The position numbers and the translations under genes are program-made. This document shows, piece after piece, positions 8,599 to 17,301 of a stretch of 64,000 bases of DNA. The DNA comes from Chryseosolibacter histidinae. Its GTDB lineage: Bacteria; Bacteroidota; Bacteroidia; Cytophagales; Cyclobacteriaceae. The DNA lies in assembly GCF_018598225.1 (NCBI RefSeq), contig NZ_JAHESF010000032.1, positions 1-64,000 on the forward strand, in the 5' to 3' direction. Each line of letters opens with the position of its first letter. Positions within the stretch are counted from its first letter, which is position 1. The notes under the pieces were generated by a model, which worked only from the letters and a program-made list of their open reading frames with translations, had not been told where the DNA came from and did not search any database.

Positions 8599-11500
8599 CT
8601 AGAATGTCAGTTTAACATTAAACCCATAGGTCCTTGTCATAGGATAGGCACCGCTCTGATAGCCTCCGTTGGTATTTCCAGACGTAAGGGCTTCTTCAGG
8701 ATCGGCATACTCCATGTTTTTGTGGATGATCCACAGGTTGCGTCCTATCAATGAAATGTCTACACCTTTCAATACTTTGAATGACTCGATCACGCTGTGC
8801 GGCAGGGAGTAAGAAAGGGCCAATTCCCTTAACTTCACATAGCTTCCGTCATACACATACCATGCGCGGGGAGCACCAGCGTAGTCGTTTGCTGCATATC
8901 CGAAAGGTGTAAGACCTGAACCGTTCTGGTTCTCAGCATATACGGTATTAGGAGATCCGTCTGCCTGTACACCTGACAACAATACGCCACCACCTTCAGC
9001 AACAGGCAACCTTGAAGCAACACCTCTTGCATTCAGGCCTGCAGTGTTAGGATACATACCAGTACCTTCTCCGTAGAACTGATCCAGTGAGAAGATATCG
9101 CCACCATGCCTCATGTCAACCAGGAAGCTCAGGGTAACGTCTTTGAATTTCAGCCTGTTGTTGATACCCATCAACCAATCAGGGTTCGGGTTACCGATGA
9201 TCTCAGAAGAGCTTGCTGAAGGAGTATAGGTTCCGTTAGCACCCACCAGTCGCTGGCCGTTTACATAGCGGAAGTTGGTTCCCCTGATCACACCGTAAGG
9301 GTTTCCTTTCGCAGCGTTAACACTCACTGCACCCTGGAAGGTAGAAATAGGGTAGTTTTTCACTTCGCCAGCGCCTTCGCCATACAGGTAGATCACTTCG
9401 TTCCTGTTTCTGGTAAAGTTACCATTGATGGTCCATGAGAAATTCTCTGTTTGCACGGGCACAACAAAAACTGATGCCTCGATACCTTTGTTCTGGATCT
9501 CTCCTGAGTTCACCCATTTTCCGGTGTAACCAGTAGCGCCGGTAACTGTAACGGAAAGGATCTGGTCAAATGAGTTAGCCTGATACCAGGTGAAGTCAAA
9601 TCCTACACGGCCGTCGAAGAACTCGGCTTCCACACCAACTTCATAGCTGTTGGTATACTCAGGCCTGAGGTCTTTGTTATTTTTAGTATTCGGCAGTGAG
9701 AAGTAAGGGATTGATCCGATAGCAGTCGGCTTGTCATAAACGTCATAAACACTCAGTGCAGGGGCGTTGTTACCTACGCGGGCATAGTTAGCTCTCAGTT
9801 TTCCAAGAGACAACCAGGGCGTTTTAACAACTTCTGAGAACACAAAAGTACCGGCAGCTGAGTAGTAATTATAAGCGTTGTTGCCTTTTGGGAGGGTTGT
9901 TGCCTTATCGCGACGTCCTGACAATTCAACAAACACCATTTGTTTGAAACCAAGGTTAACGTTGGCAAGCAGACCGTCAACACCTTCGCGCTCATACTCT
10001 TCTGTAGGAGGGTTGATAGGGCTCACGGAGTTAGACAGGGAGTACAGTTTAGGAACAACCAATCCGCCGTTTGTGAGGGCCCTGATCGAGGTCATACGGT
10101 TCCTTCTCATGTTGGTTCCGATCAAACCTTTAAAGCTGATGTCGTCGGAAATGTTCTTATCGAAGTTCAGCATGAGGTCATAGTTTGTCTCGCTATAAGA
10201 CCTGTTGAACCTTGAGTACTGAGCCTGTCCGGCGCTTCCTACTGCAAGGCGTTCTTCCTGCATGTCTGTAGTAGCGTCATGTCCGATACGGCCGAGTACG
10301 CTCAACCAATCGGTAATTTTATAGTTCAATGTGGTGTAACCGAAGATGTGGTCCCTGGTGTCGTTAGAGTAGTTCTCATAACGTGACCAGTACGGGTTAT
10401 CGCTATAGAGCGGTCCTGTAGCGGCACCGTTCCAGTTCCAGGTTACGTTCTTACGGTTCCTGAAGTAAGCTTCTTCCTGTTCTTTGATGTCTACGTTCAT
10501 CTGCCACCACTGGCGGAAGGTCTGGTTAGGGTTACGTCCGTTGTAACCTGTGCCATAACGGCCAACGCCCTGGATCTTAGAATAGTTGGCAGCGGCTGTT
10601 ACGGTCAGCTTTTTGGTAAGCTCAGAGGATGCCGAGAAGTTGAACATGTCTTTGTCCAGGGTACTGTTGGGCAGTACACCTTTTTCATCACTTCTGGTAT
10701 AGGCAAACTTATAAGTGGTTTTATCACCACCCGCGGTCAGCGACACGCTCTGATTTGAGGCTACTGAAGTTTCATAGAACGTGCTCGGATCGTTGGCAGC
10801 AGCTACCCAAGGTCTTGCCTTGTGGTAGTTAGGCGAGAACGGATCAAGGGCATCCCACTGATAAACGGGCTGGCCATCGAATTTCGGACCGAATGAAGCG
10901 TCATCGCCGAAAACTACGGCAGGCAATGAGCCATCGTCATACGTGCGGTTTGCAGCGAATACGCCGTCATATCCACCGCCATATTCTTTCTGATACCTTG
11001 CGAAGGTGCTCTTGTCGATCTTACCCCAGGTAACACCGCTGTTCACGGTCAGTTCGAAGGAGTTCTTCCGTCCTTTTTTGGTAGTGATCATGATCACACC
11101 GTTGGCGGCGCGTGAACCGTACAGGGCGGTTGCAGCAGCACCTTTCAGAACGTTAACTGAAGCAATGTTGTCAGGGTTGATATCGGCAGCAGCGTTACCG
11201 TAATCAACACCTACACCACCTGAACGCTGGGTTGCAGTGTTGGTGTTGGCATTTGATACGGGGATACCGTCGATAACGAAGAGTGCCTGGTTGTTGCCAG
11301 AAATGGATTTATAACCACGGATCACCACGTTGGTAGAACCACCCATGGTGTTGTTGGTTTTGATATCCACGCCAGAAACTTTACCGGAAAGGGCGTTGAC
11401 GAAGTTCACAGACCTGTTTTGGGTGAGCTGGTCACCGTTCACCTGCTGAGCTGAGTAAGCAAGCTCGTTCCTGTTCCTTTCGATACCCAACGCAGTTACC

Positions 11501-11823
11501 ACAACTTCGCTGAGCTGTGTAACATCGGTTGACATGGAAACATCGATGGTCGACCTGGCGCCGATCTCGATTTCCTGCGACTGCAGGCCAATGAATGAAA
11601 TAACCAGTGTACCGCCTGTTGAGGGTACGGTCAATGAATAACGGCCATCAACGTCGGAAGCCGTTCCGTTAGTGGTGCCTTTCAGGACAACATTCACCCC
11701 GGGGAGTGGCGTACCATCATCAACTGAGGTAATCCTGCCGGAGATCGTCCTATCCTGTGCCCACAACTCGCTACTTACGAGTGCAAACACCGCTGTAAAG
11801 CAGAATAGTAGAATTCTCTTCAT
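8599..11823 (-). CDS. SusC/RagA-type TonB-linked outer-membrane transporter
   Basis: TonB-dependent importer that works with the SusD lipoprotein encoded just downstream. 1074 residues; signal peptide ending ELWAQ (about residue 22); CarboxypepD_reg-like domain (about 24-110, SGRITSVDDGTPLPGV); plug domain (about 115-230) with IRGYKSISGNNQALFVIDG and the SusC signature TALYGSRAANGVIMITTKKG; then a 22-strand barrel ending in VKLTF. The first 100 residues are nearly identical to those of the second SusC here (13688-16843) while the barrels differ, consistent with duplication and divergence of ligand specificity. No DUF4974/FecR-type signalling extension is visible. Confidence 0.94.
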   Translation of the reverse strand: MKRILLFCFTAVFALVSSELWAQDRTISGRITSVDDGTPLPGVNVVLKGTTNGTASDVDGRYSLTVPSTGGTLVISFIGLQSQEIEIGARSTIDVSMSTDVTQLSEVVVTALGIERNRNELAYSAQQVNGDQLTQNRSVNFVNALSGKVSGVDIKTNNTMGGSTNVVIRGYKSISGNNQALFVIDGIPVSNANTNTATQRSGGVGVDYGNAAADINPDNIASVNVLKGAAATALYGSRAANGVIMITTKKGRKNSFELTVNSGVTWGKIDKSTFARYQKEYGGGYDGVFAANRTYDDGSLPAVVFGDDASFGPKFDGQPVYQWDALDPFSPNYHKARPWVAAANDPSTFYETSVASNQSVSLTAGGDKTTYKFAYTRSDEKGVLPNSTLDKDMFNFSASSELTKKLTVTAAANYSKIQGVGRYGTGYNGRNPNQTFRQWWQMNVDIKEQEEAYFRNRKNVTWNWNGAATGPLYSDNPYWSRYENYSNDTRDHIFGYTTLNYKITDWLSVLGRIGHDATTDMQEERLAVGSAGQAQYSRFNRSYSETNYDLMLNFDKNISDDISFKGLIGTNMRRNRMTSIRALTNGGLVVPKLYSLSNSVSPINPPTEEYEREGVDGLLANVNLGFKQMVFVELSGRRDKATTLPKGNNAYNYYSAAGTFVFSEVVKTPWLSLGKLRANYARVGNNAPALSVYDVYDKPTAIGSIPYFSLPNTKNNKDLRPEYTNSYEVGVEAEFFDGRVGFDFTWYQANSFDQILSVTVTGATGYTGKWVNSGEIQNKGIEASVFVVPVQTENFSWTINGNFTRNRNEVIYLYGEGAGEVKNYPISTFQGAVSVNAAKGNPYGVIRGTNFRYVNGQRLVGANGTYTPSASSSEIIGNPNPDWLMGINNRLKFKDVTLSFLVDMRHGGDIFSLDQFYGEGTGMYPNTAGLNARGVASRLPVAEGGGVLLSGVQADGSPNTVYAENQNGSGLTPFGYAANDYAGAPRAWYVYDGSYVKLRELALSYSLPHSVIESFKVLKGVDISLIGRNLWIIHKNMEYADPEEALTSGNTNGGYQSGAYPMTRTYGFNVKLTF

Positions 11824-11863
11824 AAGTAAAATTTAGGTTAATGAAAAATTAAGTTTAAGTGTT

Positions 11864-11871
11864 CGAATTTA
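11864..11871 (-). promoter_or_regulatory. Degenerate -7 box TAAATTCG upstream of first susC
   Basis: Aligns in position (about 40 nt before the ATG) with the TAAGTTTG box of the second susC, and both genes have the same AGGTTAATGA-type (plus strand) leader next to the start. One mismatch to TAnnTTTG. The rest of the 318-nt gap 11824-12141 contains an alternative TATTTTTG (11927-11934, minus) and the terminator of the next operon, and no gene. Confidence 0.3.
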
Positions 11872-12093
11872 GGACAAAATTCTTAATTGGCAGAGACAGG
11901 TAGCGCAAAATATTGTATTAAATGTCCAAAAATATCCTCCATAAAGGGTTAGAAACTGGGAGAAATGGCAACAAACTACAAAAAGGGCCTTTTTTGAAAA
12001 TGTAAGATTTACCCGGAATTCCGCCAGGACAGACTCCATATTAATAAGGCGGACTCCTTAATATTACGGGAAGTAGAACTGTATATTAAAAAG

Positions 12094-12119
12094 AAAAGGC
12101 TACCGTTGGGTAGCCTTTT
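12094..12119 (-). terminator. Terminator after second susD
   Basis: 11-bp inverted repeat AAAAGGCTACC / GGTAGCCTTTT with loop GTTG, followed on the minus strand by CTTTTTAATATA. The GGCTACC/GGTAGCC core is shared with the terminator at 7104-7130. Confidence 0.75.
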
Positions 12120-12141
12120 CTTTTAAACGAAGGGCAAAATC

Positions 12142-13674
12142 TTAATTCGCATCCCAGAATACGGGAAGATCAAATACCGTGGATGCCGGAGGCACGTTAT
12201 CGCCATTATTAGCGAATTCATCCTGGGCATAAGGTATTCTGATCGGATATTTAGGGGTCAGGGCAGTAACAGAGATCGGCATTCCGGTAGGGAAACCTGT
12301 TCTTCTGTACTCATTCCATGCTTCGATACCATTGATACCATTCAAGGCAACCCATTTTTGGGTGATGATGGCTTCAATTTTATCGGTTGAAGCATTCCAG
12401 CCCACATTGTTAATAGCCTGTCCATAATAAGTGGCTGCTGCAGCTGCTGATGCTGCTTCCGTGGCTCCTACGCCCAGCAGTTTAAAGTTCTCTGTGATAG
12501 CTGACTCATACAACGCTTTTGCATCACCAGACAGCCAGCCTCTTTGCACTGCTTCAGCCTGAAGAAACAAGCTCTCGGCAGAGCTGAACACAACAATAGA
12601 TTTTGCAAAGCCGAAATCATCGGCATTCTCATTGTCATCATCGTTGCCCGGATCATCGATAATACCGGGGCCGATACCTGACAATGCCAGGAAGGTCTTG
12701 TTAGGTTGTGTTTCCCTGGTACCGGTAGGAATGCTACGGAATTCATTTTTGTAGTCGTCACCGGTGGGCTTGTTATACAACCTGGCAAGCCTGGGGTCGT
12801 TGTTGTTCTTCAGGAAGTTCATGCCAAAGTCAGCGGCACGGGTTGCTTTGTTGTTGCTCACAATCGCATCCGCAACGCTATAGCCATACGTGGCATAGAA
12901 CGGGTTCATTTTGTTTGTGCTTTTCAAAAAGCCAGGGTTAGCAAACACGGTCTCATCAGCACCAATAAAACCTCCGGTGATAGACTCAACGCCTTGCTTG
13001 GCCTTTGTAGCATTCACTGCTGACATTCTCAGATAAGCCCTGAGCTTCAGTGTATTGGCGAATTTATGCCAGGCTTCCATGTCACCATGGAAATAGATGT
13101 CATCGTCTCCAGGGGTCTCGCCATCTGCATCGATCGCTGCGATACCAGCATCGATTGATGCCAGCGCTTTGTCATAAACAATTGCGTCGTCTTCATATTT
13201 CGGGGTCAGGATGTTTGTGCCCTGCAGTGCATCATCAAACGGCACATCACCCCACAGATCAACGAGCAACAGGTAGTTGTAACCTTTCATGATCTTCGCG
13301 ATTGCCACGTAGTTAGCGTCACCGCTCTTGGTAGCTTCAGTCTCGATGTATTTCAGGTCATTCAGCGACTGGTTGAAGATCTCATTGTAGATACCGTTGT
13401 AGGTGGAAGGGTTCACACCGTAAGACAATTGCGTTCCATAGAACAGGAAGTCGGTTGCCTGAGTCCAGTTTCCGGCCCACAAGTTACCCAACACGTTCAG
13501 CTCTACGTTTACACGTTTCACCGATGTATACAGGGCACTCGGTAACACCAGGTCAGGGGTAGACACCGTAGGCCTGTTGGGGTTGGTGTTTACGTCCAGA
13601 AAGTCATCTTCACAGCCCGTCACCGTAAACATTACAGTGGCGATGGCGATTAAAAAGTGATTTATTCTTTTCAT
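12142..13674 (-). CDS. SusD/RagB-like outer-membrane nutrient-binding lipoprotein
   Basis: 510 residues from ATG 13674, which begins MKRINHFLIAIATV and leads into a lipobox with Cys21 (VTGC). The frame stays open for 54 more codons upstream, but these overlap the end of the susC gene and do not look like a signal peptide. Family features: DVNTNPNRPTVSTPDLVLPSALY, AWHKFANTLKLRAYLRMS, EAWNEYRRTGFP near the C-terminus. There is an acidic insertion around DDPGNDDDNENADDFG that the other two SusDs here lack; it may bind calcium, which is an inference. It lies 13 nt after the SusC stop; the pair has no adjacent degradative enzyme. Confidence 0.92.
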   Translation of the reverse strand: MKRINHFLIAIATVMFTVTGCEDDFLDVNTNPNRPTVSTPDLVLPSALYTSVKRVNVELNVLGNLWAGNWTQATDFLFYGTQLSYGVNPSTYNGIYNEIFNQSLNDLKYIETEATKSGDANYVAIAKIMKGYNYLLLVDLWGDVPFDDALQGTNILTPKYEDDAIVYDKALASIDAGIAAIDADGETPGDDDIYFHGDMEAWHKFANTLKLRAYLRMSAVNATKAKQGVESITGGFIGADETVFANPGFLKSTNKMNPFYATYGYSVADAIVSNNKATRAADFGMNFLKNNNDPRLARLYNKPTGDDYKNEFRSIPTGTRETQPNKTFLALSGIGPGIIDDPGNDDDNENADDFGFAKSIVVFSSAESLFLQAEAVQRGWLSGDAKALYESAITENFKLLGVGATEAASAAAAATYYGQAINNVGWNASTDKIEAIITQKWVALNGINGIEAWNEYRRTGFPTGMPISVTALTPKYPIRIPYAQDEFANNGDNVPPASTVFDLPVFWDAN

Positions 13675-13687
13675 GATATTAATGCTT

Positions 13688-16600
13688 TTAGAATACGAGG
13701 TTAAGAGTCGCACCGTAGTTTCTAGTAGGAGGAAGTGCTTCAATTTCCCTTCCGATCTGGCTTGTTCCGAACACGTTAGCTTCAGGATCGGCAAACGGGT
13801 TGTCAGACGGCAGGAACATGAAGAGGTTACGTCCAACCAGGGAAAGTGATGCCCTGTTGATGAACCCGATCTTAGAGATCAAAGCTTTGGGGAAATCATA
13901 GGCAAGGGAGATCTCACGTACTTTTACAAAAGATGCGTCTCTGACAAAGTTCTCAGCATACGATCTGTAGTTATAGTAGTAGTAGTCAAAAGCTCCACCT
14001 GGCTCATCGATCTTGGTTGTGTTAGCTTCAAACACACCGTCAGATACTTCCTGAACTGAGTTAGGATATACGAACGGCTGTCTGTTGTTATAAGCAGTCA
14101 GCGCAGCACCACCGGTGAAGGTGAGTGTAGAACCTGTTCCTGAATAGAATACGTTTCCGCCCCTGGCTTCCACCACAGCGGCAAGCGTTACACCTTTGAA
14201 TGAAAGGCTGGTGTTGAAGCCAACGATGTACTTAGGCGCAACCTGACCCAGGTTCTTGTTTTGCTGGCTTGCGATGGGTAAGCCATCCTCATTAACAATA
14301 ACTCTTCCCTGAGGATCTCTTTCGTAACCAGTTCCGTACAATACAGGGAACGGCTGGCCAACAATTACACGGGGTACAGGGTTACCGCTGCCCAGTGAAA
14401 GTTCTTTGGAATCTTTATACAGGGAAACCACTTTACTTTTGTTGTAGGAGTAGTTAACACCCAGATTCCATTGCAGTCCATTGGAGAGGTTAAGGATCTG
14501 TGTGTTCAATGCCAACTCGATACCGTTGTTGTCCATCTCACCAGCGTTAATGGTAGCTGAAGAGAATCCGGTTGTTGAAGTGATCGGTACGGCAAAGATC
14601 TGGTCTGTACTTACTGTCTTGTAGATAGTAGCGTCCAGGTTGATCCTGTCATTGAAGAAAGCAAGCTCGGTTCCTACTTCATAAGAAGTTGTGAACTCAG
14701 GACTCAGTGTAGCAGACTGCACAGTGTTGCCCAGGGTGTACCCGGCCAGACCACCGTACGGGAATCCGTAAGATGTTTCAGTGCTTGTAGTGCTCTCAAC
14801 CTGGAATACGGTTGCCAGTTGGTAAGGATTGGTGTCTTTACCTACTTTAGCAACACCACCCCTGATCTTACCAGAGCTGAGGATGTTATTGCCGCGCAGT
14901 GTGGGTATTGCCTCGGTGAACACCAAGCTCAGGTTAGCGCTGGGATAGAAGTAAGAATTCTTGTTGGTCGGAAGCGTAGAAGAATGATCATTGCGTCCGG
15001 TAAGGTTCAAAGTAACAAAGTTTTTGTAACCCACGGTGATGTCAGCGACATAACCATAAACCCTTTGTTTCTCCAGTCTCTCATCGACAGTGGCTTCGCC
15101 GAGTCTGTTTGAGATGTTATAAAGACCTGGGATAACGAGGGCATTGGCGCTTTGACTGATGTACCTGTAATCACGCTGACGGATGCTGTTGATCAGGATC
15201 GCCTGCGTGGTGAAGTCGCCGAAGTTCTTTTTAAAAGTGAACAACAGATCGGAAGTAAATTCCCTTACAGTGTGCGAGGCATCTGTTACAGAACCCGGAT
15301 CATCTGATGGACGATCGTAGGCAGTGGTATAAGATACCTTTGCCCTGGTTGTTTTACGCTGATCGGTGTAAACATCGGTACCGAGCCTGTAGGTTACATC
15401 GAGCCATTTGGCCGGTGAGTAAACAGCCTCAATGTTTCCCTGGATCCTATCCAGCACACTCTTGTACCGGTTGTTATCAATGGTCCAGTAAGGGTTCTCG
15501 TAATAACCATTGAAGTATCCGTTGGGTGTGGCGAATTTATTATTCCTCCAGTCTTTATAATCCGTAAGACGGATGCTGGAAGGTGTATTCATAACAAGGT
15601 CAACGATATCCGTTGTAGGCGTAACGTCCTGGATGTTCCTGTTATAAGAAACGTTTGCCCTGGCAGTTAATTTGTCGCTTAGCTTGGTAGTACCATTGAA
15701 ACGAACGTTGTTGCGTTTAAACTCATCTTTAGGAACAATACCTTTTACGTTAACATTGGCAGCTGAGATAAAGAAAGAGCTTTTCTGATCGCCACCTGAA
15801 AAAGACACGTTGTTCTGAAAAGTAGTACCTGTTTCGTAGAAATCACGGATGTGATTCTTCTTATCGCTATAAATGATCTCCTGGCGGGACCCATCACTTA
15901 ACGTAGATCCTACGGGACGTGTAGAGCCATCATAGGCAGGGCCCCAGCTGGTATTCTCGTAAGGAACGTATGTATTGAGGTCATATCCCTGACCAAACTG
16001 GTGCTGAAATTTGGGCATGAACATCACATCCTGCATGGTGTAAGAGGTTGTGTAGCTCACTTCTGATTTCCTTCCCTGCTTTACAACATCCTTACCACTT
16101 TTTGTAGTGATAATAATAGCACCGTTAGAAGCTCTCGATCCGTAGAGCGCAGCAGCCGAGGGGCCTTTCAGAATTGTCACTGACTGAATATCGTCAGGGT
16201 TGATATCACCGACGCGGTTACCAACGTCTACCTGTGAAGCAGATGTAGATGAAGGCTGGAACTGTGTGTTATCAACGGGAATACCATCAATTACATATAA
16301 AGGCTGGGCATCACCGGTGAAAGAACGGCTTCCGCGCATGGTAACACGGCTGGCTGAGTTAACACCGCTGGAGGTCTGAACGATCTGCAGACCTGCTACT
16401 TTACCTGCCATACCATTGATGAAGTTGTTGCTTCTGCCCCTGGTCAGCTCTTCTGAACCAACGCTCTCGTACGAATAACCGATCTCATCCGGTTTCCTTA
16501 CAACACCCATCGCAGTAACAACCACCTCCGTCAATTGCTTGACGTCGGCAGACATTGTCAGGTCAACTGTAGTTCTTGTTCCGATCTCAACTTCCTGGCT

Positions 16601-16843
16601 TTCAAGACCAATAAAGGAGAAGATCAACGTGCCGCCTGATGCAGGCACTAACAAAGAATAACGGCCATCGACATCGGTAGCCGTACCATTACTTGTTCCT
16701 TTCAGAACAATGTTCACTCCAGGAAGTGGTGATCCATCCTCAACGGAAGTCACCCTACCCGAGACCGTCCTATCCTGAGCCCATGACTCGCTGCTAGCGA
16801 GCGCGAACACCGCTGTTAAGCAGAATAGTAGAATTCTCTTCAT
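13688..16843 (-). CDS. SusC/RagA-type TonB-linked outer-membrane transporter
   Basis: 1051 residues. Signal peptide MKRILLFCLTAVFALASSES then WAQ; carboxypeptidase-regulatory-like domain (about 24-110); plug with MRGSRSFTGDAQPLYVIDG and the SusC signature AALYGSRASNGAIIITTKSG; outer-membrane beta-barrel to the end (YGATLNLVF). It forms an operon with the downstream SusD. Its N-terminal 110 residues are far closer to the SusC at 8599-11823 than the barrel is, so the two operons look like an old tandem duplication with the leader and signal region kept alike. Substrate unknown. Confidence 0.94.
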   Translation of the reverse strand: MKRILLFCLTAVFALASSESWAQDRTVSGRVTSVEDGSPLPGVNIVLKGTSNGTATDVDGRYSLLVPASGGTLIFSFIGLESQEVEIGTRTTVDLTMSADVKQLTEVVVTAMGVVRKPDEIGYSYESVGSEELTRGRSNNFINGMAGKVAGLQIVQTSSGVNSASRVTMRGSRSFTGDAQPLYVIDGIPVDNTQFQPSSTSASQVDVGNRVGDINPDDIQSVTILKGPSAAALYGSRASNGAIIITTKSGKDVVKQGRKSEVSYTTSYTMQDVMFMPKFQHQFGQGYDLNTYVPYENTSWGPAYDGSTRPVGSTLSDGSRQEIIYSDKKNHIRDFYETGTTFQNNVSFSGGDQKSSFFISAANVNVKGIVPKDEFKRNNVRFNGTTKLSDKLTARANVSYNRNIQDVTPTTDIVDLVMNTPSSIRLTDYKDWRNNKFATPNGYFNGYYENPYWTIDNNRYKSVLDRIQGNIEAVYSPAKWLDVTYRLGTDVYTDQRKTTRAKVSYTTAYDRPSDDPGSVTDASHTVREFTSDLLFTFKKNFGDFTTQAILINSIRQRDYRYISQSANALVIPGLYNISNRLGEATVDERLEKQRVYGYVADITVGYKNFVTLNLTGRNDHSSTLPTNKNSYFYPSANLSLVFTEAIPTLRGNNILSSGKIRGGVAKVGKDTNPYQLATVFQVESTTSTETSYGFPYGGLAGYTLGNTVQSATLSPEFTTSYEVGTELAFFNDRINLDATIYKTVSTDQIFAVPITSTTGFSSATINAGEMDNNGIELALNTQILNLSNGLQWNLGVNYSYNKSKVVSLYKDSKELSLGSGNPVPRVIVGQPFPVLYGTGYERDPQGRVIVNEDGLPIASQQNKNLGQVAPKYIVGFNTSLSFKGVTLAAVVEARGGNVFYSGTGSTLTFTGGAALTAYNNRQPFVYPNSVQEVSDGVFEANTTKIDEPGGAFDYYYYNYRSYAENFVRDASFVKVREISLAYDFPKALISKIGFINRASLSLVGRNLFMFLPSDNPFADPEANVFGTSQIGREIEALPPTRNYGATLNLVF

Positions 16844-16881
16844 ACGTAATTTTAGGTTAATGAATGTTTAAACTTAGGGCT

Positions 16882-16889
16882 CAAACTTA
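16882..16889 (-). promoter_or_regulatory. Candidate -7 box TAAGTTTG for second susC-susD operon
   Basis: Exact TAnnTTTG match on the minus strand, 39 nt before the susC ATG. No -33 TTTG at the usual spacing. Confidence 0.5.
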
Positions 16890-17301
16890 TAATAAAATTT
16901 TAATGTGCAGAACGTCTCTAACACAAAAGATTATATTTATTACATGAGAAATATCACCCAAACAACGGTATGGATAACATCTAATGTCACTTGAAATTTT
17001 TTTTTGATTTTCGGGAACTAAAACATTTTTACCGTTCATCACTTGATAACTTTCTTAAGAGGCATCGGATTTGCGTTGGTTATCAGGGTGTTTAGAGCTG
17101 TTGCTCATGAAAGCGGCACAACGTCAACAACAGCTCGTGTAAGGCCAAATTTTATTTGTTTAAATTTTTCCCATTAAAAAAATGACGCGATAAAATTTTG
17201 CAAAAACGTGATAGCGCAGACGTTAATGGAAGTCGGTGAGACTGAAACGATAAAAAAATGTTACAAACGCGGTGATAAACGGTCAGATCATCTGAATGAG
17301 A
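16890..17301. other. Intergenic region with a 9-bp inverted repeat, no gene seen
   Basis: The gap between susC (start 16843) and the PorE-like gene (stop 17302) has no convincing reading frame. It is AT-rich at first and then holds GAGCTGTTG (17095-17103) and CAACAGCTC (17128-17136), a perfect 9-bp inverted repeat with a 24-nt loop. TAACTTTC at 17047-17054 resembles a plus-strand -7 box. A small RNA or the susC control region are possible; neither can be shown. Confidence 0.3.
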
